64,000 nucleotides of DNA, from assembly GCA_963965975.1 (NCBI GenBank), contig OZ014415.1, forward strand, positions 749,001 to 813,000, given 5' to 3'. This stretch comes from Xestospongia bergquistia (taxonomy: Eukaryota > Porifera > Demospongiae > Haplosclerida > Petrosiidae). Both the position numbers and the translations under genes were made by a program. The notes under the pieces were generated by a model. It was not told where the DNA came from. It was given only the letters and a program-made list of their open reading frames with translations, and ran no database searches. This document shows positions 46,070 to 56,191 of the stretch, piece by piece (within the stretch, counting starts at the first letter, position 1; each line of letters opens with the position of its first letter).

Positions 46070-46918
46070 TTCGTCTTTAATAATTGTAACAGTTTCCTTT
46101 ATCTCAGCATATTCTTTTTTTAAGAGTTGATTTTCTCTTTTCAATTCTTTACAAGCTTTAGCAACAAAAGACAAATGTTTTCAAAGATTCTTAGAGCAAT
46201 GTACATGTCTTGGAAGTTCTTGTCTTCTCCTTTTTACTTTACATCCAGCCCAACTAAATTCACACTCAACTATTTGTAATGGATAAGATGTATCAAGAGG
46301 ATCTTCAAGTTGATAGCGAGGAATTTTCTCTTGTTTACAATCATTAGGACAGGACACTGGATATTGACAACAACTTGAATAATGTATCTCAGTTATATAA
46401 CTGAATGAATCTTTGTCACCACAATGTTCACAAGTATATGGACGATCTGGACATACTTTTCTTTCATGTATATTGACTTTATATCATTGATCTACAAATA
46501 TACAATGTTGGTGTTTGCATTGAACTCTCACATACTGACACTCTCCTTCTCTCTTTCCTTGTTGAAGATGAGATAACAAATCTTTAAGTTCTCCCTTCCA
46601 CTTACATCCTTCTTCGTTATTGATACAATAAATGTGTAAACTATTAATATTACGTTGTGTGCTTTTATCAACCATTGCTTAATAACGGCGCTTTTTACAA
46701 AGTGGACATGGTCGTTTTGCTTTTTGTATTTTCTTAATACAAGGACCACAGAAATGATGACCACAACAAGACACTAGATGAGGATCATTTAACATAACTT
46801 GTAGACATATTGGACACTCTAGCTCTAGTAACTTTGGCGGTTCTTCAACAAATGTGAGCTCATCTTTTGAATACCCAATCACCATTCTGTGCCGATCTTC
46901 TACACGTGTTCCTGTCAC
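46070..46918 (-). pseudogene. RING/TRAF array copy 7, pseudogene with three in-frame stops
   Basis: ATG 46918 (MTGTRVEDRHRMVIGYSK) and a complete RING, but a stop follows KKRRY (46681-46679, CAA to TAA relative to copy 8). A second follows CIFVDQ (CGA to TGA near 46484), and a third (TGA) lies in the last TRAF finger near 46180, shared with copy 8. Otherwise it is nearly full length, ending in coiled-coil sequence. It is very close to copy 8. Confidence 0.88.
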
Positions 46919-47277
46919 AATAATTATTATTAATAGTAATATTATTAATAAGTTTACTCTCCACCCATCAATTGTTTTTTAGTTAGTAAACAAATAACTC
47001 GTCTCTAAAAAGTAATTAACAAAAGTAGCAAAGCTAAGAAACAATCATAATAATATATAACATAGACCATTAGATAAAGTGTAGTAATACATAGAAAACA
47101 AGTTTTATTTAAATAACCTCGTGCTCTTTAAAAAGACTCTTCATAATCAGAATATTTCATTTCTAATTCTTCTTTAATAGTTGTAACAGTTTTCTTTATC
47201 TTGGCATTTTCTTTTTTTAAGAGTCGATTTTCTCTTTTCAATTCTTTACAAGCTTTAGCAACAAAAGACAAATGTTT

Positions 47278-48015
47278 TCAAAGATTCTTAGAGCAATGTA
47301 CATGTCTTGGAAGTTCTTGTCTTCTCCTTTTTACTTTACATCCAGCCCAACTAAATTCACACTCAACTATTTGTAATGGACAAGATGTATCAAGATGATC
47401 TTCAAGTTGATAGCGAGGAAGTTTCTCTCGTTTGCAATAATTAGGACAGGACACTGGGTATCTACGACAACTTGAATGATGTATCTTAGTTATATAACTG
47501 AATGAATCTTTGTAATCACAATGTTCACAAGTATATGGACGATCTGGACAGTCTTTTCTTTCATGTATTTTGACCTTATATCGTTGATCTACAAATGTAC
47601 AATGTTTGTGTTTGCACTGAACTCTCACATACTGACACTCTCCTTCTCTCTTTCCTTGTTGAAGATGAGATAACAAATCTTTAAGTTCTCCCTTCCACTC
47701 ACATCCTTCTTTGTTATTAACACAATAAACATGTAAACTATTAATATTACGTTGTATATTTTTATCAACCATTGCTTGATAACGGCGCTTTTTACAAAGT
47801 GGACATGGTCGTTTTGCTTCTTGTACTTTCTTAATACAAGGACCACAGAAATGATGACCACAACATGACACTAGATGAGGATCATTTAACATAACTTGTA
47901 GACATATTGGACACTCTAGCTCTAGTAACTTTGGCGGTTCTTCAACAAATGTGAGCTCATCTTTTGAATACCCAATAACCATTCTGTGCCGATCTTCTAC
48001 ATGTGTTCCTGCCAC
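47278..48015 (-). CDS. RING/TRAF-type zinc-finger protein, array copy 8 (245 aa, lacks coiled coil)
   Basis: ATG 48015 (MAGTHVEDRHRMVIGYSK), RING (CPICL, CCGHHFCGPC, PCPLC) and TRAF fingers (NNKEGCEWKGELKDL, DCPDRPYTCEHC, CEFSWAGCKVKRRR). It stops at TGA after HCSKNL, where copy 9 reads CAA. Downstream the frame stays open and still encodes the coiled coil (KELKRENRLLKKENAKI) to about 47135. The truncated protein keeps the RING but loses the presumed oligomerisation segment. It may be a recent loss-of-function copy or a shortened functional form. Confidence 0.72.
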   Translation of the reverse strand: MAGTHVEDRHRMVIGYSKDELTFVEEPPKLLELECPICLQVMLNDPHLVSCCGHHFCGPCIKKVQEAKRPCPLCKKRRYQAMVDKNIQRNINSLHVYCVNNKEGCEWKGELKDLLSHLQQGKREGECQYVRVQCKHKHCTFVDQRYKVKIHERKDCPDRPYTCEHCDYKDSFSYITKIHHSSCRRYPVSCPNYCKREKLPRYQLEDHLDTSCPLQIVECEFSWAGCKVKRRRQELPRHVHCSKNL

Positions 48016-48224
48016 AATAATTATTAATAGTAATAATTATTATTAATAATTTTACTCTCCACCCATCAATTGTTTTTTAGTTAGTAAACAAATAACTCGT
48101 CTCTAAACAGTAATTAACAAAGTAGCAAAGCTAAGAAACAATCATAATAATATATAACATAGACCAGTAGATAAAGTGTAGTAATACATAGAAAACAAGT
48201 TTTATTTAAACAACCTCATACTCT

Positions 48225-49109
48225 TTAAAAAGACTCTTCATAATCAGAATATTTCATTTCTAATTCTTCTTTAATAGTTGTAACAGTTTTCTTTATCTCG
48301 GCATTTTCTTTTTTTAAGAGTCGATTTTCTCTTTTCAATTCTTTACAAGCTTTAGCAACAAGAGACAAATGTTTTTGAAGATTCTCAGAGCAATGTCTCG
48401 GAAGTTCTCGTCTTCTCCTTTTTACTTTACATCCAGCCCAACTAAATTCACACTCAACTATTTGTAATGGACAAGATGTATCAAGATGATCTTTAAGTTG
48501 ATAACGAGGAAGTTTCTCTCGTTTGCAATAATTAGGACAGGGCACTGGGTATCGACGACAACTTAGATAATGTATCTCAGTTATATAACTGAATGAATCT
48601 TTGTCACCACAATGTTCACAAGTATATGGACGATCTGGACAGTCTTTTCTTTCATGTATACTGACTTTATATCGTTGATCTACAAATATACAACATTGGT
48701 GTTTGCAACGAACTCTTACATACTGACACTCTCCTTCTCTCTTTCCTTGTTGAAGATGAGATGACAAATCTTTAAGTTCTCCCTTCCACTTACATCCTTC
48801 TTTGTTATTAATACAATAAATGTGTAAACTATTAATATTACGCTGTGTGCTTTTATCAACCATTGCTTGATAGCTGCTCTCCTTACAAAATGGACATGGT
48901 CCATTGACTTCTTTTACTTTCTTAATACAAGGACCACAGAAATGATGACCACAACAAGACACTAGATGAGGATCATTTAACATAACTTGTAAACATACTG
49001 GACACTCTAGCTCTAAGATTTTTGGTGGTTCTTCAACAAATGTGAGTTCATCTTTAGTATATCCAACATCTATGATCCTAGGCCTACTAGTAAGAGCCAT
49101 CTTCAGCAT
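48225..49109 (-). CDS. RING/TRAF-type zinc-finger protein, array copy 9 (intact, 294 aa)
   Basis: Single exon, ATG 49109 (MLKMALTSRPRIIDVGYTK). Complete RING, TRAF fingers (HERKDCPDRPYTCEHCGDK, CPNYCKREKLPRYQLKDH, CEFSWAGCKVKRRR), and coiled coil (ELKRENRLLKKENAEIKKTV), ending YSDYEESF. It is the best full-length reference for copies 7 and 8. The leader with MLKMAL is shared with copies 2 and 10, and the tail with copies 7 and 8, so it looks mosaic. Confidence 0.87.
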   Translation of the reverse strand: MLKMALTSRPRIIDVGYTKDELTFVEEPPKILELECPVCLQVMLNDPHLVSCCGHHFCGPCIKKVKEVNGPCPFCKESSYQAMVDKSTQRNINSLHIYCINNKEGCKWKGELKDLSSHLQQGKREGECQYVRVRCKHQCCIFVDQRYKVSIHERKDCPDRPYTCEHCGDKDSFSYITEIHYLSCRRYPVPCPNYCKREKLPRYQLKDHLDTSCPLQIVECEFSWAGCKVKRRRRELPRHCSENLQKHLSLVAKACKELKRENRLLKKENAEIKKTVTTIKEELEMKYSDYEESF

Positions 49110-49249
49110 ATTCTTTGCATTCTAATGTAGGAGTGATGCCCATATAAGGATTAACTAAATACAATCATTTGTGTTTATATTAATAATGTTATTGTATCTA
49201 TTGACTAAAATAACTACTTTCAAAAAGAGACAAGAGGTTTTGCAATACA

Positions 49250-49368
49250 CTTCTCTCATAACAAGGATTACTCAATAACAAGGTCACTTCTCTACAGCAG
49301 ACATTACATCAACAAGCATGCACTATGACAACAATGCTAATAAGCCAAGACACATTTGACACAAAAAT
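49250..49368 (-). pseudogene. Short RNF170 RING-exon fragment
   Basis: About 115 bp clearly homologous to RNF170 at 52107-52225 (shared TACTCAATAACAAGGTCAC, then GCTAATAAGCCAAGACACAT versus GCCAATAAGCCAAGACACAT). Diverged, with no open frame. It lies between array copies 9 and 10. Confidence 0.8.
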
Positions 49369-49446
49369 TATAGAATTTTTATATTCCTTATCATAACAAT
49401 TAGGAATGAATGAGACTCTAAAAATGAACTACAAAATAAGAAGCAT

Positions 49447-49691
49447 CAGTGTGTCTGTCTGTCTGTGTCTCTCTGTGTGTATGTGTGTCTGTCTGTCTGT
49501 GTCTCTCTGTGTGTATGTGTGTCTGTCTGTCTGTGTCTCTCTGTGTGTATGTGTGTCTGTTATTTTATTATATCATTAGTTTTTAATGACACAGTATATT
49601 ATAGTGAAAACAAAGTTGGAATAATATATCATCAGAGGCACATCTTAAATGTTTTCTATTTATTTGGTCCTGACACACACAGACACACACA

Positions 49692-49738
<47 letters not shown>
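49447..49738. repeat. TGTCTG tandem repeat and (CA)n microsatellite
   Basis: Three copies of a unit of about 41 bp containing TGTCTGTCTGTCTGTGTCTC at 49447-49560, then unique AT-rich DNA, then a (CA)n run at 49677-49737. It lies between array copies 9 and 10; the plus-strand open frame here is repeat-derived. Confidence 0.9.
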
Positions 49739-49786
49739 CATTGCAAAATGACAATTTTAAAAAAGCTGAACTGGTGAATAATTTTT

Positions 49787-50719
49787 TTAGTACTGGAATA
49801 TGTGAAATGGATTTTGAAGTCTTGCTTTTAATATTGCAATGTCTTTCTTTATCTCATCACTTTCTTTCTTCAGTACAGCATTTTCTTTCTTTAGTTTCTC
49901 ATTTTCTTCTTGACAAGTTTTAGCAACATAATACAAATGTTGCTGTAGATTATCAGAACAATGTTTACGGTAATCTTCTCGTTTAAATTTAACTTTACAT
50001 CCAGCCCAGCTATATTCACATTCAACTGGTTGTAATGGACAAGATGTATCAAGATGATCTTTAAGTTGATAGCGAGGAATTTTACCTTGCTTACAATTAT
50101 TAGGGCAGACCACAGGATACTTAGTACAAACAAGGAGATAATGAATTCCACTTATAACTCCATATATTTCTTTGCAGCCACAATATTTACAAGTGTATGG
50201 TCGATAAAGACAATCATTAGTTTCATGCTTACTAACTTTACATCGATGATCTTTGAATTCACATTGCACATATACAGATGACAAGCGTGAAGAATTCAGA
50301 CTACATCTATGCTTGCAACAAACTCTTACAAACTGACATTCTCCTTCTCTTATGCCTTGTTTAAGATGAGATGACAAATCTTTAAGTTCTCCCTTCCACT
50401 TACATCCTTCTTTGTTATTGATACAATAAATATGTAAACTATTAATATTACGCTGTGTGCTTTTATCAACCATTGCTTGATAACGGTGCTGTTTACAAAG
50501 TGGACATGGTCCATTGACTTGTTGCATTTTCTTAATACAAGGACCACAGAAATGGTGACCACAACAAGATACTAGATGAGGATCATTTAACATAACTTGT
50601 AGACATATTGGACACTCTAGTTCTAGTAACTTTGGTGGTTCTTCAACAAATGTAAGTTCATCTTTAGAGTATCCAACATCTATGATCCTAGGCTTTCTAG
50701 TAAGAGCCATCTTCAGCAT
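49787..50719 (-). CDS. RING/TRAF-type zinc-finger protein, array copy 10 (intact, 310 aa)
   Basis: Single exon, ATG 50719 (MLKMALTRKPRIIDVGYSK). RING complete (CPICL, CCGHHFCGPC, PCPLC). It carries an extra segment (about 25 residues around LNSSRLSSVYVQCEFKDHRC) before the DCLYRPYTCKYC finger, then CEYSWAGCKVKFKR and a coiled coil (EENEKLKKENAVLKKESDEI). It is the array member closest to RNF170 and the longest intact one. No MATH domain. Confidence 0.87.
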   Translation of the reverse strand: MLKMALTRKPRIIDVGYSKDELTFVEEPPKLLELECPICLQVMLNDPHLVSCCGHHFCGPCIKKMQQVNGPCPLCKQHRYQAMVDKSTQRNINSLHIYCINNKEGCKWKGELKDLSSHLKQGIREGECQFVRVCCKHRCSLNSSRLSSVYVQCEFKDHRCKVSKHETNDCLYRPYTCKYCGCKEIYGVISGIHYLLVCTKYPVVCPNNCKQGKIPRYQLKDHLDTSCPLQPVECEYSWAGCKVKFKREDYRKHCSDNLQQHLYYVAKTCQEENEKLKKENAVLKKESDEIKKDIAILKARLQNPFHIFQY

Positions 50720-50828
50720 ATTCTTTGCATTCTAGTGTAGGAGTGATGCCCATATAAGGATTAACTACCTACATTTGTGCTTATATTAATAATATTATTG
50801 TATCTATTGACTAAAATAACTACTTTCA

Positions 50829-51368
50829 CACTGGCTTAGACATAGGGGGGCAGGGGGGCTTGAGCCCCCCTAATTTAAGACTGGGGGGTATAGCCCCCTT
50901 AATTTGAATGATTCAGCAATTTCAAAAAACCATTATCAAAAAATGAATAGTGTCAAAAAATTTATCACCTGACAGTGTAAATGATGTACATGTATTTGTA
51001 GGTGATTCATCATTATGATATCATAATATTGGATAATTAATACCAGCTATATACAACTTCAATTGTTTGTTCTTAACAGTGACTCAAAGCCACTTAAACA
51101 ATTATTTACTTTTGCATATACACAACAACTACACCGATAATCTCAATTTACTTTCAATAGCCAAGGAGTTTGTAAAGAGAAATGATGAAAGGATGAAGCA
51201 TTTTGGACAATTTTAAAACTGTTTACTGATTGTTATACTGTTATTGATTCAAGTTATTCACATGTAACATACTTAGTTCATTGTAATTTTTTTCGGCATG
51301 GTAGTAAAAATATCAGGTTATATTTGAGCCCCCCCCCCCAAAATTTTTTATGGTGTCTAGGCCCCTGA
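50829..51368. mobile_element. 540-bp MITE with TTTCA target duplication and G/C-rich ends
   Basis: Flanked by TTTCA on both sides (50824-50828 and 51369-51373). Ends CACTGGCTTAGACA and the complement of CAGGGGCCTAGACA are imperfect inverted repeats (11 of 14). G and C runs lie just inside. The paralogous empty site is visible at about 49219-49235 (CTACTTTCAAAAAGAGACAA), which fixes the insertion boundaries. Non-coding. Confidence 0.85.
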
Positions 51369-51656
51369 TTTCAAAAAGAGACAAGAGGTTTCACAATATA
51401 CTATACAATAAATACTTTACACTATCCTATATTTTTATTATATTATGTTCTACATAATAAGAATCCTATTATATAGAGCATAATATAAATAAAGCATACA
51501 GGATATATTATGTATACAAGTTCTGTAATATACTACTTAAAATCACTTTATCTATTAATTGATAATAATATAAACTTATGAACAACATCACTAACAATAG
51601 AAATAAACTTAGGAATGAGACTTTAAAAAAGAACTGGGAATGAGACCATAATACTA

Positions 51657-52877
51657 TTACATCATTGTTCTATTAGTAACATAAGCTCTATATATTAATG
51701 TTATATAAACTATAGCTCCTAATAAGATAATAAAATCATCAATGTATCCTAGGAGACCAATGAAAGACTCTGGTAGGATATCAAAAGGAATGAATATATA
51801 AATGACAAGTAAAATTAATACTAATAATATATGTAGACGATGAATACAAAGGAGACCTCCAACTGTAAAGAGATCGTTTAGTAAATGACGTAGAAGAGTG
51901 GGAAGATCGTAGAGGTAACTAAGTAACTGTGGAGGAATAGAAATGGATAAACAGATGATGGAGTAATGGATAAATGGATATAAGATAGATACAAATGGAA
52001 GAACATTTAATTTTTATATGTAAGTCTTCTAGAATACTGACCGGCCTCATTTGTCCTGACATTCGGAGATTATAATCTTGTATTTGATGAGTCAGATCAG
52101 GGTAACGCCCACTTCTCTCATACCATGGATTACTCAATAACAAGGTCACCTCTCTACGACAAACGGGACAACGACAAGCCCGAGGCCATCGATCAGCTTG
52201 CCAATAAGCCAAGACACATTGTGCACAAAACTTATGTCCACAGTTAGTCTCAACTGGATATGTTATAGTACCAAGACATACTGGACACTGGATTTGTTCT
52301 GCATTGTTATCATCCTCGATTGGAACATCGTGGTTTTCTTGTCCACTATCTGTTTCTCTTAGTTGCTGTCTCGTTCTTTCTACTATCTCCTCCTACAATG
52401 ATAAAAAGGGGGTGTGTCACAATTTAATAGCTATAACTTTATATTAGGATGTTCGTTAAGAAATAATGTTATGTTAACTAGAAAGCTTGTTTTAGGGTAA
52501 TAAGTTTATATTTTACTAAAAATAGCAACAGGCATCCTATATGTGTTACTATTTTTAGATAATTTGATGATGTAATCTCTCTTAATAATCAGTACTGGTA
52601 TTGTTTTGGTACAGATAGTATCCTATATAGTGAAATTAAAAGTATATATATCATACAATGTAAATAACAGCAGCTGGACGTACAAGTTATCACAAGAATA
52701 GTAGTGTTTATCCATACAAGTAATTATATTGACCTGTTCTGGGTGGATTTCCTGCATATTTCCTTCCTGTCTTAACAAAAATACAAACAGTGCGATTCCA
52801 GTGGCTAATAAAAATCCACAAGTCCAAATCAACTCATTTCCAATTCCCTCAAATATCATCTCTTCTTTCTCAGCCAT
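51657..52877 (-). CDS. RNF170: E3 ubiquitin ligase RNF170
   Basis: Three or more exons. ATG 52877 with an N-terminal TM segment (LIWTCGFLLATGIALFVFLL; exon to about 52735). A central exon (about 52393-52044) has RING ligands CPVCLGTITYPVETNCGHKF, then CAQC and CRCPVCRR, followed by WYERSGRYPDLTHQ. A last exon (about 51930-51657) has DLPTLLRHLLNDLFTVGGL and two hydrophobic segments (DUF1232 region: FDILPESFIGLLGYIDDF). Stop TAA 51659-51657. In vertebrates RNF170 is an ER-membrane ligase that ubiquitinates activated IP3 receptors; membrane topology and motifs are conserved here. It is paired head-to-head with EIF2B3. Fragments of its RING exon lie in the adjacent array. Confidence 0.93.
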
Positions 52878-52925
52878 ATTAAACCAGCCACACCCCTAGC
52901 CCCACACCCTTCATTTCACAGAATA
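52878..52925. promoter_or_regulatory. Very short head-to-head gap between RNF170 and EIF2B3
   Basis: 48 bp between the two start codons, with two CACACCC-type boxes. A pyrimidine-rich stretch ending TTTCACAG four bases before the EIF2B3 ATG could instead be a 3' splice site, in which case EIF2B3 has an upstream non-coding exon and the shared promoter is larger. Confidence 0.45.
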
Positions 52926-55596
52926 ATGGATGTCCATCCAGTTATTTTAGCAGGTGGTCATGGTTCAGGTATGTACCCATTATTGGAGGGTTGTCCCAAA
53001 GCACTACTACCAGTGGGTAACTTTCCTTTAATATATTACCCCATCCGATCTCTAGAAAGGAACGGATTTAAAGGTTAGTGGGTGTGGTTTTGTGTATCAC
53101 GTGATCTATACTATTTCAGAAGTGACTGTTATTGTAAATAGTTGTGATGTAAAGCCAATATCGTTAGCATTAAACGAATTACGTACAATGAAATTTTCCT
53201 TACATGAAATACATGATGCTTCCGAAGAGATTGGCTCTGCTAATGCATTGTGTGCATTGAAAGGAAAGATCAAAGTGGGTGTGGTCAAAGTACATGCATA
53301 AATACATGTGTTGCTATCATTTTTTAGTCTGATTTATTGGTTATGAGTTGTGATGTCATTATGACCACACTCCTCCATAATCTATGGGACCTCCATATTA
53401 GTCAAAGATCTACAATAACTATGTTACTACACAAACCACCATCATTATCTGTAGAAGATGCTAAGAAACAATCTTCTATAACCACAGGTAAAGCAGACAA
53501 ATATACATGTATTTTTACATGGTCTCTTTTAGAACAAGATTTGATTGGTATTACAGACCAGGGTCAAATGGTTTTTCACTCTTCATTAGCTGATGTTGAT
53601 GATGAATTAAAACTTAGCAAGAAAATGCTTCAAAGGTATGGTATGTTACTAAAAATAGCATTGTTCTATTTTTAGAACATCACCTATTTGAATATCAATA
53701 TATACCTTTTATTTCAGGACTCCTTACTTCAAGATGCATACTAATCTGTTAGATACTCATGTCTATATTGTTAGTCGCTGGGTATTGGACTATATTGATG
53801 AACACTTTAATACACAATTGTCTCTTAAAAGAGAACTTCTTCCACATCTTATAAGAAGACAAGGAGTTAAAACAGTAGAAACTGAAAGTAAGAAAAGATG
53901 ACATTGATAAGGTAGACTCTCTCTTTCTTTCTCTCTCTCTCTCTCTCTAGAACTTCACGAGTTAGCAGTTAGTTCTCAAGATCCAATAGAACAATTGGCT
54001 CTCAAGTTCTCGTCATTTCCAGCTGGTACGACTCCACCTACCCATCCAATTCAATGCCACGCCCTCACAATTAGCGAAGATCTTTGTATGAGAGTCAATA
54101 CTGTGGCATTGTATATGGAAGCTAATAGAGTGGTGGGTGTGGTTTGTAGGTGTGGTTTTGTATACTTTCTGTAGGTCCCACAACATTTTTTAGCATTTCA
54201 ATTAGAAAGAGCAGAGTCACCAAGTCTGGGACCATCTGTTAAGAATAGTGTATGGATGAATGGATGGACAGACAGATAAATGGATGAATGAATAGATGGA
54301 TGAAATATTATATAACTTTATTATTTTTACACACAGGCAGTAAGTGGTGATTCTTTAATAGGAGATGGAGCACAGATATCAGATCGTGCTTCTGTCAAAC
54401 GTTCTATGATCGGCCGACATTGTGTAATAGCAGAGAAAGTAAAAATAATTAATTCTGTAATAATGGATCATGTAGTTATTGGAGAAGGGTAAGAAATCAC
54501 ATGGTAATCACATGATAGTCACATGACTATGTTACAGCTGTATCATCCAGAACACTGTTGTATGTAATAATGTTAGAATAGAGGAAAAAGTGACGTTAAA
54601 AGATTGTACTGTAGGAACTCGTGTGATCATTACCAGCAAAAGTTAGTAATGAATATATAAGAACAAAGTACTATATAGTGCAGTATAATGTAGTACTGTA
54701 TAACATAGTACCATATAGAGCAGTATAATATAGTACTGTATAACATAGTACCATATAGAGCAGTATAATGTGGTACTGTATAACATAGTACCATATAGAG
54801 CAGTATAATGTAGTACTGTATAACATAGTACCATATAGAGCAGTATAATGTGGTACTGTATAACATAGTACCATATAGAGCAGTATAATGTGGTACTGTA
54901 TAACATAGTACCATATAGAGCAGTATAATATAGTACTGTATAACATAGTACCATATAGAGCAGTATAATGTGGTACTGTATAACATAGTACCATATAGAG
55001 CAGTATAATGTAGTACTGTATAACATAGTACCATATAGAGCAGTATAATGTGGTACTGTATAACATAGTACCATATAGAGCAGTATAATGTGGTACTGTA
55101 TAACATAGTACCATATAGAGCAGTATAATGTAGTACTGTATAACATAGTACCATATAGAGCAGTATAATGTAGTACTGTATAACATAGTACCATATAGAG
55201 CAGTATAATGTACTACTGTATAACATAGTACCATATAGAGCAGTATAATGTAGTACCATATAGAGCAGTATAATGTAGTACTGTATAACATAGTACCATA
55301 TAGAGCAGTATAATGTACTACTGTATAACATAGTACCATGTAGAGCAGTATAATGTACTACTGTATAACATAGTACCATATAGAGCATACTACTATTAAT
55401 AGTATGTCAATATAATTATTATAACAAAATATTTTTAGTCAACATGTTATTATTGTTGAATTTTAAAAATAGAACACTTAAAAATGTATTAAATGTAATA
55501 ATTAACATGTTATAATCACATAATTTTGTTGTTTTTATTTCAGCTGAACACAAAGGAGAACTATTAGTAGAAGAATCTGAACTGGACATAATATAA
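52926..55596 (+). CDS. EIF2B3: Translation initiation factor eIF2B subunit gamma
   Basis: ATG 52926, stop TAA 55594-55596. Exons about 52926-53072, 53120-53275, 53328-53636, 53718-53889, 53951-54132, 54175-54249, 54338-54489, 54538-54640 and 55544-55596. The N-terminal nucleotidyltransferase-like fold shows VILAGGHGSGMYPLLEGCPK, LLPVGNFPLIYYPI and VMSCDVI. The C-terminal left-handed beta-helix shows hexapeptide-like GDSLIGDGAQISDRASVKRS, IGRHCVIAEKVKI and CIIQNTVVCNNVRIEEKV. The gamma subunit pairs with epsilon in the eIF2B decamer, the GDP-GTP exchange factor for eIF2 and target of the integrated stress response. The loop GSG instead of a catalytic GxGTR motif fits gamma, which is not a sugar transferase. 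The last intron is almost entirely a minisatellite. Confidence 0.93.
53925..53949 (+). repeat. (CT)n tract at an EIF2B3 acceptor
   Basis: CTTTCTCTCT... run ending in CTAG exactly at the exon encoding LHELAVSSQDP. Same strand as transcription. Confidence 0.9.
54661..55386. repeat. 40-bp minisatellite, about 18 copies
   Basis: The unit contains TACTGTATAACATAGTACCA and TATAGAGCAGTATAATG. Copies are very uniform, with A/G variation at one site (TGGTACTG versus TAGTACTG), and one shortened unit near 55255. The period is 40, so a stop-free minus strand gives three overlapping open frames of 183-252 codons; these are not genes. It fills the last EIF2B3 intron. Confidence 0.97.
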
Positions 55597-55597
55597 C

Positions 55598-55664
55598 TCA
55601 ATATTTTCTTGTTAAAAATATATCATTAAACTGACTGCTTGGTATATAGCGTCGAGAGTGAGAG

Positions 55665-55699
<35 letters not shown>

Positions 55700-56160
55700 A
55701 GTTGACAGTGGTGCATAAAGTGAAGTATTGTAAGGTTGCTCTGGTGGGTGTGGTTTAAGAGTCTGACATCTGTGGACTGGATTTACGTTTGCCATTGCTA
55801 CATCTCTAAAGAAAGAGTTCAACACACTTAATAGTAATTATCTTAGGTCACTGTGGTAAGTACTGATGTTTACTAGTCTAGAACATACTAATGATAGCTA
55901 TCTTAGGTCACTATGGTAAGTACTAATATTTACTAGTCTAAAGCTTACTAATGATAGCTATCCTAGGTCACTAGGGTTAGTACTGACGTTTACTAGTCTA
56001 GAGCATAGCTGTCCTAGATCACTGTGGTAAGTACTGATGTTTACTAGTCTAATGGTTACCTTCAATTTATCTCTAATCTTTTTAGGTAAAGTTTCACTCA
56101 TAGAGTAGATATACTCTTCAGTTACAGTATTCTCTGATCCATCATCAAAAACAACCTACA

Positions 56161-56191
<31 letters not shown>

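Noticed and set aside
54630..55388. Three overlapping minus-strand open frames of 183-252 codons with YYVIQY/LLYMVLCYT repeats
   Set aside because: They are translations of the 40-bp minisatellite in an EIF2B3 intron; all three frames are open for the same trivial reason.
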